Source: Cupriavidus gilardii (GTDB taxonomy: Bacteria; Pseudomonadota; Gammaproteobacteria; Burkholderiales; Burkholderiaceae). Taken from it: a stretch of 64,000 nucleotides of DNA. Shown here one piece after another: positions 24,478-32,568 of this stretch (positions are counted from its first letter, which is position 1; every line of letters starts with the position of its first letter). The translations under genes were made by a program, and so were the position numbers. A model generated the notes under the pieces. The model saw only the letters and a list, made by a program, of their open reading frames with translations. It was not told the origin of the DNA and searched no databases. Location: NCBI RefSeq assembly GCF_013314895.1, contig NZ_JABTYE010000011.1:62001-126000 (forward strand), read 5' to 3'.

Positions 24478-26753
24478 GCCGCCTCTGCGTTCGGTGCCCG
24501 TTGGCCGGCGACCTGCTGCAGGTCTTCGAGGATCTGCTTCTGCGAACGCATGCTCAGGTCGACCACTTCGCGGGCCTGCGCCACGTAGTAGGCCAGCTGT
24601 TCGTCGCTGCGGGCCATCGACTTGTCGAGCGCGGACTCGATGCGCTGCAGGTGTGCGACCAGCTTGTCGTTGGACTCGCTGAACAGCTGCACCGCCGCGC
24701 CGAACGCTTCGCCCAGGCTGGCGACCTCGACCGCGCTGCCGGTGACCTGCGCCGCGACGTCGGTCAGCTTGCCGGTCTGCGCCTCCACCTTGTCGGTGAA
24801 GCGCGAGCCGATGCGCACCAGCAGTTCGGCGCTGGTGCCGACCAGCGCATCGATCGCCTCGCGTTGCGAGGTGGAGGCCCGATTGACGCTGTCGAGCAGC
24901 GTGGACAGGCTCTCCATCAGGCGCGTGCGCTCCTCGAGCATCGCGTTGTCGCGCGCCATTTCATCGGAGAGCTTGCGCCGCAGTTCGGCGATGGCGTCCG
25001 CCGCCACGCGGGGCGCTTCGCCGGCGACCTGCGCCAGCTGCGCGACCTCTGCAATGGTGGCGCTGGCCTGGGCCTGCGTCTGGGCGGTGATTTCCTGTGC
25101 GGTGCGCTCCAGCGTTTCGCAGATCTGTTGCTGCCGGCTCGCGATGTCTGCACCAGTCTGTTCCCATTGCTGGCGCAGTCCGGCGGCGATGCCGTCCAGC
25201 GTCGCGCTCCAGTTGGCGAGCCGCTGTTCGTCCTGCGCGGCCAGTTGCGCGCGCAGTTCGGCCTGCGCCTGTGCGACCGCGGTCAGCAGCGCGCCGGCAT
25301 TCCGTTCGAAGGCGCCGGCCGCGGTCGCCAGCGCCTGCTGGTTCTCGGTGGCGATCGCCCCGATGGCGCGTTCGTGGCTGGACAGCGTCGCGCCCCAGTT
25401 GGCCAGACGTTGTTCGTCCTGCGCGGCCAGCTGCGCGCGCAGCTCGGCCTGCGCCTGCGCGACCGTGGTCAGCAGCGCGCCGGCATTCTGTTCGAAAGCG
25501 CTGGCCGCGGTCGCGAGCGCGTGCTGGTTCCCGGCCGCGATCACGCCCACCGTGCGTTCGTGCTCCGACAGCGCCTCCTTCCAGCGCGCCGAGGTATCCG
25601 CTGCCGCGGTGTCCATGCGCTGGGCGACCTGTTCCAGCAGGCCGGTCGAGCGCTGCTCGAAGTTGGCGGCGAAACCGTCCAGCGTCTTGCGCAGATCGCT
25701 GGCCAGTACCGCGCTGGCGCTCCGATGCTCGGTCAGCGCCTCGTTCCAGAGGCCGGCCACCTGCGTGGTGGTGGCATCGAAGCGGGACGCCAGGGCTTCC
25801 AGTTGCTGCCGCATCGACTCGGTGACGGTCTCGCGCAGACCGGCAGCCTCGCGCGCCAGGCCGCTCATGGTGGCTTCCACCGCCGGCTGGATCGCCGCGC
25901 TGGCGGCACGCGCGCTCTGGGCGACGCCGTCCTTCAGCGATTGCTCGACGGATGCTGCCAGGCGCGTGTAGACCGCTTCGGTCTTGCCGTGGAACGCGTC
26001 CTGGCTGGCGGCGAGCCGTTCTGTCAGCGCCTGGCTCTGCTGCTCCATCGCGGCCATCATCGCGTTCAGCCGGTCGACCAGTACCGGCATCGTCTCGGCC
26101 TGGCGCTGCATCAGCTTGAACGCCTGCTCCCGCTGATGGACGCGCGAGTGGACGCGCAAGGTCGTCGCGATATGGACGTCCAGCGCCTGCGCCGCCTCGA
26201 TCCGCTCGCGCCGGCACAGCGCCGACAGCAGCCCCAGCATGGCCGAGGTCGCCACGCCCGCTACCGAGGTGCCGAAGGCGAAGCCCAGGCCCTTGACCGG
26301 CGCGGCCAGCGAGGCGCGGATCGCCTGCAGATCGGTCGCGGTTTCCAGCGCCAGGCCGGTGCCCTTCAGCGTGGCGACCATGCCCAGAAAGGTGCCCAGC
26401 ATGCCGAGCAGCACCAGCAGGCCGACGAAATACGAGGTGAGCGCGGGTCCCGGCAAGGCGACGCGTTCGCCTTCGACGCGCAGCCGGACGGCCTGGCGCA
26501 GGCCCGGATCGATGCGATCGAGCCAGGGGCCGAGGCTCGCCGGCGTCTCCGACAGGCCGCCGACAGCCTGCGTCAGGCTCGCCGTTGCGCGGCGATAGCG
26601 TTGCAGCTCGTAGGCGCCCCCGACATAGAAGCCGCCGATCAGCAGCGTCACGGCGAACGCCAGCGCATTCGAGCCCGCATAGCCGGCACCGATCCAGCAG
26701 ACGGCCAGCAGGCCGGCCAGGAACACAACAAGTTGAATAGGAAATCGGGTCAT
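24474..26753 (-). CDS. zorA: DUF802 / MotA-ExbB-like channel protein with long coiled-coil tail (ZorA-like)
   Basis: A 759-residue protein. Two N-terminal helices (about 5-24 and 30-48) and two further helices (about 102-125, LTSYFVGLLVLLGMLGTFLGMVATL, and 150-175, GLGFAFGTSVAGVATSAMLGLL) form a MotA/TolQ/ExbB-type proton-channel unit. The remaining 550 residues are an almost continuous Ala/Gln/Glu-rich coiled coil, containing a 62-residue exact-period duplication. This matches ZorA, whose tail projects into the cytoplasm. It sits between DUF3348 and the MotB-like gene, with a 4-bp overlap to the latter. MTRFPIQ at 26753 is the sensible start, 10 bp after the upstream stop codon. Confidence 0.82.
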   Translation of the reverse strand: MTRFPIQLVVFLAGLLAVCWIGAGYAGSNALAFAVTLLIGGFYVGGAYELQRYRRATASLTQAVGGLSETPASLGPWLDRIDPGLRQAVRLRVEGERVALPGPALTSYFVGLLVLLGMLGTFLGMVATLKGTGLALETATDLQAIRASLAAPVKGLGFAFGTSVAGVATSAMLGLLSALCRRERIEAAQALDVHIATTLRVHSRVHQREQAFKLMQRQAETMPVLVDRLNAMMAAMEQQSQALTERLAASQDAFHGKTEAVYTRLAASVEQSLKDGVAQSARAASAAIQPAVEATMSGLAREAAGLRETVTESMRQQLEALASRFDATTTQVAGLWNEALTEHRSASAVLASDLRKTLDGFAANFEQRSTGLLEQVAQRMDTAAADTSARWKEALSEHERTVGVIAAGNQHALATAASAFEQNAGALLTTVAQAQAELRAQLAAQDEQRLANWGATLSSHERAIGAIATENQQALATAAGAFERNAGALLTAVAQAQAELRAQLAAQDEQRLANWSATLDGIAAGLRQQWEQTGADIASRQQQICETLERTAQEITAQTQAQASATIAEVAQLAQVAGEAPRVAADAIAELRRKLSDEMARDNAMLEERTRLMESLSTLLDSVNRASTSQREAIDALVGTSAELLVRIGSRFTDKVEAQTGKLTDVAAQVTGSAVEVASLGEAFGAAVQLFSESNDKLVAHLQRIESALDKSMARSDEQLAYYVAQAREVVDLSMRSQKQILEDLQQVAGQRAPNAEAA
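25191..25562 (-). repeat. 186-bp tandem duplication inside the ZorA-like tail
   Basis: Two adjacent units, 25377-25562 and 25191-25376, encode 62-residue copies that begin HERxxG and contain an identical core AQAELRAQLAAQDEQRLANW. They differ at roughly a dozen residues. A more diverged unit of about 55 residues, starting HRSASAV, lies just before them, so the tail seems to grow by duplication. Confidence 0.85.
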
Positions 26754-26763
26754 GATGTTCTGG

Positions 26764-27585
26764 TTAGCTGCCGGATCGATTGGCCCCAAGGGCCGCGACC
26801 AATCCCTCGACGGGTTGGAAACGCAAGTCCAGTTCGGCCAGCAGCAGGTCTTCCATATCGCGGCGGAACACGCGGCGCCATGCGCCGGGCGTGACAGTCG
26901 CCGCCACGCCGGCCGGCTCGGGCCTTTCGGTGGTGTGGGCGGTTCCGGCGGCGTCGGCCGTATTGTCGGTATTGGCGGTGTTGACGCTCGCGGCCTGGGC
27001 CAGCGCGCTTTCCTCCGCCCGCCGCAGCCGCTGGTAGTGCGCCTCGAGCAGGGTCGGGACGTTCGCCAGCAACGCCTGCTCGCGCGCGCCCATCACACGT
27101 TCCATCACCGTATCGAGCATGGCCAGCCTGCCCTGGCCGGGACGCCGGGCCAGCGCCGCGCGCAGGCGGCTGCGCAGATCGCCGATGGCGGTCTCCATGC
27201 GCTGCTGCAGCGTCTGATAGCGCTGGCGATAGATCGCGAAGTCGGCCGACGCATCGAGCGCCTCCTGCGGCAAGGGCCGGACCGGACTGCGCCGCCCCCT
27301 GGCCGAGGCCCGGTCGTCGCGGATGGCGTCGGCGAGCATCGCCCGCACCCGCGCGCTGTCGCCGGCTTCGTCGCTGACGGCCGCACGCGCGCCGGCCGTG
27401 GGTACGGCCGGCGGATTGCCGTTGAGCGCCGACGACAACGCGATCGCGTCGGTCCAGCCCAGCCATTGGCTCAACTGGCCCGACAGCGATGGGGCCGATT
27501 CGGGGGCCTGGGCTTCGGTCAGGTGCGCAAGCAGCCGGATCAGCGTCTGTCCGCCGGGGCCTGCGTTCGGGGGCACTTGCAACAT
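26764..27585 (-). CDS. DUF3348 protein, first gene of Zorya-like operon (ZorF-like)
   Basis: A 273-residue cytosolic protein. Landmarks of DUF3348 are the N-terminal TLIRLLAHLTEA, LSQWLGWTDAIALSSAL, then FAIYRQRYQTLQQRMETAIGDLR and the C-terminal WRRVFRRDMEDLLLAELDLRFQPVEGLVAAL. A low-complexity NTANTDNTAD linker separates the last two. No enzymatic motif is visible. MLQVPPN at 27585 is chosen because upstream sequence contains a terminator-like hairpin and lacks coding character. It leads a four-gene operon with spacings of 10 bp, -4 bp and -8 bp; in type III Zorya this partner is, from memory, ZorF. Confidence 0.78.
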   Translation of the reverse strand: MLQVPPNAGPGGQTLIRLLAHLTEAQAPESAPSLSGQLSQWLGWTDAIALSSALNGNPPAVPTAGARAAVSDEAGDSARVRAMLADAIRDDRASARGRRSPVRPLPQEALDASADFAIYRQRYQTLQQRMETAIGDLRSRLRAALARRPGQGRLAMLDTVMERVMGAREQALLANVPTLLEAHYQRLRRAEESALAQAASVNTANTDNTADAAGTAHTTERPEPAGVAATVTPGAWRRVFRRDMEDLLLAELDLRFQPVEGLVAALGANRSGS

Positions 27586-27597
27586 AGCGCCTGAGTG

Positions 27598-27625
27598 AAA
27601 AACCCCGCAGTTTACACTGCCGGGG
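27598..27625 (-). terminator. intrinsic terminator or leader hairpin before the Zorya-like operon
   Basis: On the minus strand, CCCCGGCAGT (27625-27616), loop GTAA, and ACTGCGGGG (27611-27603) form a stem with one bulge, followed by five T (27602-27598). It lies 51 bp after the LysR stop codon, so it can terminate lysR, but it is also only 12 bp ahead of the DUF3348 start codon. Confidence 0.75.
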
Positions 27626-27676
27626 CGGCGTTTCGGACGCGCCGCGGGCAAGCCGGCCGCGAGCATCGTCCCTCGC

Positions 27677-28597
27677 TCATTCACGGGCCGGCCGGCGGTC
27701 CGCCTGGCGCAGCGCGGCGCGGAAATGATCGACGGCCGGATTGGCACGCCCGTGCAGGCTCGCGACCACGATGGTGGCCATCGCATGGGACGGGTCCTGC
27801 AGCGGCACGAAGGCGAGCGACTCGCTGCGCAGGCGCGACAGCGAGCGCGGCACGATGGCGGCGCCGACGCCGATCTCGACCAGCGTCAGCACCGTCGGTA
27901 TCACGCTGTCCTGCACGAAGCGCGGCGACTTGCCCGCGTCCGCGAACATCGCCTGCAGCATGCCGCGGAAGTACGGCGACGCCTGCTGCGAATAGCCGAT
28001 CAGCGGCAACGTCGCCGCCTCGCCGACGCTGACGCGGCGGCGGCCGGCCCATGGATGGTCCCGCCGCAGCGCCAGCATCATCGGTTCGCGGAAGACCTCC
28101 ACGCGATCGAACTCCGGATCCATCGACATCGGCCGCATCACCGCGACATCGATCGTCTGCGCGCGCAGCATCGCCTCCATCGTCACCGAGTTCATCTCGC
28201 GCAGGTCCAGGGTAACCTGCGGATGCGCCACGCGATAACGGTACAGCGCCTCGGCGACGGGCGAATATGCGGCGGTCGGCGCGATGCCGACCACCAGGGA
28301 GCCGCCCTCGCCTTCGGCCGCCTGCCGCACCGCGCGCAGCATCACGCGAGTCTGCCCCGCGATGGTGCGGGCGTGCTGGTACATGACCTCGCCGGCCGGC
28401 GTCAGCCGGACCGACCGCGTGGTACGCACGAACAGCGGCGCGCCGACCATGGCCTCGAGGCGCTTGATCTGCTGGCTGAACGGCGGCTGACTCATGAACA
28501 GGCGCGCGGCGGCACGGCCGAAATGCAGTTCCTCGGCCGCCGCGCAGAAGCAGGCCAGCAATCGGTCGTCGAGAAACATTATGTCGCTGCTGGTCAT
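27677..28597 (-). CDS. LysR-family regulator, divergent from amidase
   Basis: A 306-residue LTTR. The helix-turn-helix (about 10-70) reads LLACFCAAAEELHFGRAAARL, then SQPPFSQQIKRLE and LFVRTTRSVRLTPAG, close to the BenM/CatM-type group. The effector domain (about 98-295) is complete (VGIAPTAAY, IDVAVMRP, GVGAAIVPRSL). It is divergent from an amidase-Bug operon with 76 bp between, so that operon is the likely target. A terminator-like hairpin follows the gene. Confidence 0.9.
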   Translation of the reverse strand: MTSSDIMFLDDRLLACFCAAAEELHFGRAAARLFMSQPPFSQQIKRLEAMVGAPLFVRTTRSVRLTPAGEVMYQHARTIAGQTRVMLRAVRQAAEGEGGSLVVGIAPTAAYSPVAEALYRYRVAHPQVTLDLREMNSVTMEAMLRAQTIDVAVMRPMSMDPEFDRVEVFREPMMLALRRDHPWAGRRRVSVGEAATLPLIGYSQQASPYFRGMLQAMFADAGKSPRFVQDSVIPTVLTLVEIGVGAAIVPRSLSRLRSESLAFVPLQDPSHAMATIVVASLHGRANPAVDHFRAALRQADRRPARE

Positions 28598-28625
28598 AAT
28601 TCAGGCTGGATTTGGAATTGGACGA

Positions 28626-28639
28626 TACACAGTAGTGTA
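28626..28639. promoter_or_regulatory. short dyad between LysR and amidase genes
   Basis: TACAC (28626-28630), AGTA, GTGTA (28635-28639). It lies 34 bp before the amidase GTG. It may be part of a LysR-binding site, though it is short and could be chance. Confidence 0.35.
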
Positions 28640-28673
28640 ACTAGCATTGGGGCATCTTTTTTGGTGTCCCATC

Positions 28674-29984
28674 GTGAATCGCTATTCCGTTCCGCCCGTT
28701 TCTCCCTTCCCTGCCCTCGTCGACGCCGACGATCTGTCGCGCTGGGTCCGCCGCGTGGCCGAGCAGGATCGCGCCTTGCATGCCTGGGTTCGGCTGGCCG
28801 GCGATGCCGCGCTTCGCGACGCCGGCTTGCGGTCCGGCCCGCTGCAAGGCCTGCCCTTCGGCGTCAAGGACGTGCTCGACGTTGCCGGCATGCCGACACG
28901 GTGCGGCTCGCCCGCCAGTCCGGACGACCCTGCGCCGGCCGACGCCGATTGCGTGGCGCGCCTGCGCGCGGCAGGCGCCGTGCCGATCGGCAAGACGGTG
29001 ACTGCGGAGTTCGCCCATGTGACACCCGGGCCGACAAGCAATCCGGCCAATCCCGGCCACACGCCGGGCGGCTCGTCGAGCGGATCGGCGGCGGCGGTCG
29101 CGGCCGGCATGGTTCCGTTTGCGCTTGGCACGCAAACCGGCGGGTCAATGATCCGGCCCGCTGCGTTCTGTGGGGTGGTGGGTTTCAAGCCGACTTACGG
29201 CATGCTGTCGCGCCGCGGCATGCGCGTGATGTGCCCCTCCTTGGACGTGATCGGCTGGCATGCCGACACCGTGGATACCGCCGGGCGCGTTGGTGCCGTG
29301 CTGCTGCCGGGCGGCGACGACACGGCCGACGCGACCGCTGATGTCGAGCGCCGATGTGCATTGCGCATCGGCTTCCTGCCCGAGCCGCCCGGATATCGGC
29401 TCGAACGGGAAGCCGCCAACGTTCTCGAGCAGGCGCGTCGCGACCTGCTCGAACGAGGCCATGCAGTGCCGGCCGTTGCCCCGCCGCCATCGTCGGCGCA
29501 GCTGCTGGACGCGCACGGCGTGCTGGTGGCCTATGAGATGGCGCGCCGACTGGCGCCCATCGCAACCGCTTGTGGCGCGCTGCTGAGCCCGGCGCTGCGC
29601 GACACGATCCGCCGCGGCCTGTCGCTGTCCGATGCCGATCATGCGCAGGCGCGACGCCTGCAGGAATCCGCGCGCGATAGCTGGGAGCATGGCTTCGGCG
29701 ACATCGACCTGGTACTGACCAGCAGCGCACTGGGTCCGGCACCGGCCGGCCTCTCGCACACCGGCAATTCCGGCTTCAACAAGGCCTGGTCAGTGCTGGG
29801 CTGGCCCTGCCTGCATCTGCCCGTGACCGTCGATGCCGCAGGGTTGCCGCTCGGCCTGCTGGTGGTGGCCCGGCCTGGCGCCGACCGGCAACTATTGGCC
29901 TGGGCCCGCGGCCTGCATGCGGCGATCGACCGGCGCGGCACCGCGCTGCATACCAACCATCACGCTGACGCTTCCCTACCTTGA
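28674..29984 (+). CDS. amidase-signature enzyme
   Basis: A 436-residue amidase. The Ser-cisSer-Lys triad is visible as K65 (FGVKDVLD), S134 (PGGSSSGSAA) and S158 (GTQTGGSMIRP), with the usual 24-residue spacing between the two serines. The rest follows the family to the C-terminal FNKAWSVLGWPCLHLPV. It hydrolyses an amide R-CO-NH2 or an aryl amide to acid plus ammonia or amine; the exact substrate is unknown. No signal peptide. The GTG at 28674 starts a typical N-terminus; an upstream TTG is less likely. A Bug receptor begins 14 bp after the stop, suggesting uptake and hydrolysis of the same compound. Confidence 0.9.
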   Translation: MNRYSVPPVSPFPALVDADDLSRWVRRVAEQDRALHAWVRLAGDAALRDAGLRSGPLQGLPFGVKDVLDVAGMPTRCGSPASPDDPAPADADCVARLRAAGAVPIGKTVTAEFAHVTPGPTSNPANPGHTPGGSSSGSAAAVAAGMVPFALGTQTGGSMIRPAAFCGVVGFKPTYGMLSRRGMRVMCPSLDVIGWHADTVDTAGRVGAVLLPGGDDTADATADVERRCALRIGFLPEPPGYRLEREAANVLEQARRDLLERGHAVPAVAPPPSSAQLLDAHGVLVAYEMARRLAPIATACGALLSPALRDTIRRGLSLSDADHAQARRLQESARDSWEHGFGDIDLVLTSSALGPAPAGLSHTGNSGFNKAWSVLGWPCLHLPVTVDAAGLPLGLLVVARPGADRQLLAWARGLHAAIDRRGTALHTNHHADASLP

Positions 29985-29998
29985 CGGAGACCTCGACC

Positions 29999-30982
29999 AT
30001 GATCCATGCCATCCGAAAACTGGCCGGCCATGTCGCCCTGCTGGCGACCGCCGCGCTGACCGTTGCAGCACCCGCCGCGCTTGCCGCCTATCCGGAGCGC
30101 CCCATCGCCATCACCGTGCCTACGGCGCCGGGTGGCACCGTTGACATCGTTGCGCGCATCATGGCGGAGCAGCTCGGCGGCACGCTGGGTCAGCCCCTGG
30201 TGGTCAACAACAAGGCGGGCGCCGGCGGCGTGGTGGGCACGCAAGCAGCCAGGCGGGAAGCGGCAGACGGCTACAACCTGCTGTTCACCGCCAACAGCAA
30301 TCAGCTGATCGTGCCGTGGGTCTACAAGAAGCCGGGCTTCGATCCGATCAAGGACTTCGTGCCGATCGCTGCGGTCGGGGTGGTGCCCAACGTGCTGTGC
30401 GTCCATCCGTCGTTTCCCGCCAGGGACCTGAAGGGCTTCCTGGCCGAAGTGAAGGCGAATCCAGACAAGTACCGTTATGCCTCCGCCGGCAGCGGCACGC
30501 TGAATCATCTGCTGGGCGAGATGATGAACGAGAAAGGCGGCCTCAAGATGCAGCACATCCCCTACAAGGGTGTCGCGCCGGCGATGACGGACGTGATGGG
30601 CAATCAGGTGCCGATGCTGTTCGCCAGCCTGCCTTCCGCGGTGGAGGCGGTGAAGGCCGGCAAGCTGCGGGCCATCGGCGTCAGCAGCGCGACGCGTGCC
30701 CCGCTGCTGCCCGACGTACCGGCAATCGCCGAGCAGATCCCGGGCTTCAGCGGGGACCTGTGGGTCGCCTTCTACGCGCCGCGCGGGACGCCGCAGCCGG
30801 TGGTCGACAAGCTGCATGCCGCGATCAAAAGCGCGCTGGCATCGCCGGCCTTGCAGCAGCGCTTTCAGCAATTGGGCGTGACCGTGCTGCGCGATGGCCC
30901 CGAGCAGCTTGCAGCGCGGCAGCAGAAGGAATTCGCGCAATGGAAGCAGATCGTCGAGCGGTCCGGCGCCGCGGTGGACTGA
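29999..30982 (+). CDS. Bug-family periplasmic substrate-binding protein
   Basis: A 327-residue TTT receptor. A Sec signal peptide ends near AALAAY (about residue 29). Hallmarks are YPERPIAITVPTAPGGTVDIVAR, LVVNNKAGAGG, ADGYNLLFT, the IPYKGVAPA loop and LLPDVPAIAEQ. It starts 14 bp after the amidase, with GGAGA five bases upstream of the ATG, so the two are cotranscribed. No membrane components of a tripartite transporter are in the window; it must share those encoded elsewhere or act as a sensor ligand-binding protein. Confidence 0.93.
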   Translation: MIHAIRKLAGHVALLATAALTVAAPAALAAYPERPIAITVPTAPGGTVDIVARIMAEQLGGTLGQPLVVNNKAGAGGVVGTQAARREAADGYNLLFTANSNQLIVPWVYKKPGFDPIKDFVPIAAVGVVPNVLCVHPSFPARDLKGFLAEVKANPDKYRYASAGSGTLNHLLGEMMNEKGGLKMQHIPYKGVAPAMTDVMGNQVPMLFASLPSAVEAVKAGKLRAIGVSSATRAPLLPDVPAIAEQIPGFSGDLWVAFYAPRGTPQPVVDKLHAAIKSALASPALQQRFQQLGVTVLRDGPEQLAARQQKEFAQWKQIVERSGAAVD

Positions 30983-31030
30983 GCGGGCGGCGCGGGCGTG
31001 GGCGTCGCCGGCGGTGCAGGCCGGTGACCG

Positions 31031-31285
31031 CTACGGACGGGTTTGCGCCTTGAGCTGGTCGTTCGCCAGTTCGAGCATGCGCAGCGCTTCGTCGAAGACG
31101 CCGGCGGTGCGTGGATCGGCCAGCCCCTGCGCTTGCGCGCCGTCCCGGTCCGCCGCGACACCGCGCATCAGCGCATCGAGCATGCCGGGCTGCTGCTGTT
31201 CCGCGCGCTGCAGCAGCATGTGCAGCAGATAAACGCAGGCGCCGAGGCGGCGCTCGTCGGGGTGCTGGGGAATTGGGGCGCTCAT
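31031..31285 (-). CDS. small hypothetical protein, 84 aa
   Basis: A small helical protein starting MSAPIPQHPDERRLGACVYLLHMLLQRAEQQQPGML and ending in a second helix (FDEALRMLELANDQLKAQ). No family is recognised. The ATG at 31285 has GGGAGG six bases ahead of it. It converges on the Bug gene and is separate from the next minus-strand gene by about 180 bp. Confidence 0.55.
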   Translation of the reverse strand: MSAPIPQHPDERRLGACVYLLHMLLQRAEQQQPGMLDALMRGVAADRDGAQAQGLADPRTAGVFDEALRMLELANDQLKAQTRP

Positions 31286-31465
31286 CGTCATCCTCCCTGG
31301 TCGGTGTCGCCGGAAATCTGGCCGTTGAGACGGACCGGTCCGGCGTGCAGGCATTCTATCGTCGCGCGGCACGGATCCACCTGCTTGCAACGGTCACCGT
31401 GCGCAATCGGACAGGTCCGCCGGTGGGATCGTCAGCGTCCCGGTATCGGCTCTGATGGCCGAGCG

Positions 31466-32329
31466 CTAGCGCCCGGCAGGCTCCGCCGGCACTGCGGCCC
31501 TCGCCTTCTGCCGCAGGTCCTCGGCGCTGCCGACCTGGCGGAACAGCGGCCCGCCGGGCGCGAAGCTGTCGGCGATCTTCAACGGACCGACGACGACGGG
31601 CTCGAAGCCGGCGGCCCGCACCAGGTCGGAGGCAGTGTCGAGCGCAACCCGGTCGTCGCCCGCGATCGGTATCGCGATCCGCGGCTCCTGATGGTGGCGG
31701 GTCGCGAAGTCGTTGGCGCTGGTGAAATTGAAGGCGCGCACGATGCGCGTGCCGGGCAGGTATTTTGCCGTGGTCGCACCGATGCCATTGGCCAGCGCCT
31801 CCTCGCCGGCGGCGCCATCGCGATGGCGATAGGCGTTGGTGGCGTCCAGCACCACCTTGCCGGCCATTGCGCGCCCATGCTCCTTGCCGATCTCGGGCAG
31901 CGCGCCGTAGGGCACGGCAACGAACAGCACGTCGCCGAAAGCGACCGCCTCTGCCACGGTGCCTGCCCGGGCGAGCGGACCTAGTCCGTCGACCAGCGGC
32001 TTCAGCTGCTCCGGATGCCGCGACGAGAACAAGACCGGATAGCCAGCCTTGACCCATAGCCCGCCGACGGTGCCGCCAATCCGGCCGCTACCGATCACGC
32101 CGATCTGCATCGGCTTGCTGCCAGATGGCCGGGGCACGGACTGTTGTGGCGATGGGGATGGCGATTGCGCCGAGGCCAGCCCAGGCCATGCCGCGGGCAG
32201 CAGCATCGCGCCGCCAGCCATCGTCAGCAGCCGGCGGCGACGCGGATCGAGCCGGCGGGCAGGGATTCGATGCAAGGGCAGCAAGATCGGCAACAGGCGC
32301 GGCAGCCGACGCAACAACGGACGGTCCAT
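31466..32329 (-). CDS. exported NADP-binding protein, F420-reductase-like
   Basis: A 287-residue protein. A basic N-terminus with twin arginines (RRRRLLTMAGG) and a hydrophobic run ending LASAQ (about residue 53) looks like a Tat signal. A Rossmann fold follows (about 70-280): MQIGVIGSGRIGGTVG, the strand VLFVAVPYGAL, and DATNAYRHRDG, as in NADPH-dependent F420 reductases and related NAD(P)-binding proteins. The C-terminus ends PAEPAGR. Its substrate is unknown, and a Tat-exported member is unusual. CGGAGG precedes the ATG at 32329. Divergent from the MocR-type gene. Confidence 0.78.
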   Translation of the reverse strand: MDRPLLRRLPRLLPILLPLHRIPARRLDPRRRRLLTMAGGAMLLPAAWPGLASAQSPSPSPQQSVPRPSGSKPMQIGVIGSGRIGGTVGGLWVKAGYPVLFSSRHPEQLKPLVDGLGPLARAGTVAEAVAFGDVLFVAVPYGALPEIGKEHGRAMAGKVVLDATNAYRHRDGAAGEEALANGIGATTAKYLPGTRIVRAFNFTSANDFATRHHQEPRIAIPIAGDDRVALDTASDLVRAAGFEPVVVGPLKIADSFAPGGPLFRQVGSAEDLRQKARAAVPAEPAGR

Positions 32330-32442
32330 GGCGATGTCCTCCGAACGGCAGGCGGTGCAGGAAGCGATGCAGGGAGAGCGGCGCGTACGAAGCCCTCGGC
32401 GCGGCCACTGTCGCCACTCTAGGCCAAAACGCCGCCGCTCTC

Positions 32443-32482
32443 CATGTCCCCCCACCATGTCGCCCCATCATGTCGGCCCCAC
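32443..32482. promoter_or_regulatory. three 13-bp direct repeats upstream of the MocR-type gene
   Basis: CATGTC recurs at 32443, 32456 and 32469, each followed by a C-rich stretch (CATGTCCCCCCAC, CATGTCGCCCCAT, CATGTCGGCCCCAC). The 13-bp phasing is exact. MocR/PdxR regulators often bind direct repeats, so this is a candidate operator for the divergent pair. Confidence 0.45.
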
Positions 32483-32568
32483 GATGGCTGGGGCTTAGAA
32501 TGCCTGTCCCGAGCCGGCCCGTCGCGATGCGGCCCGGCACCGAGCGAAACACCGATCCATTCCCTCGC

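Noticed and set aside
24432..26894. 820-codon plus-strand open frame opposite the ZorA-like gene
   Set aside because: It reads as low-complexity Arg/Gln/Gly protein, as expected opposite an Ala-rich coiled coil in high-GC DNA; the minus frame has membrane helices and ordered overlaps.
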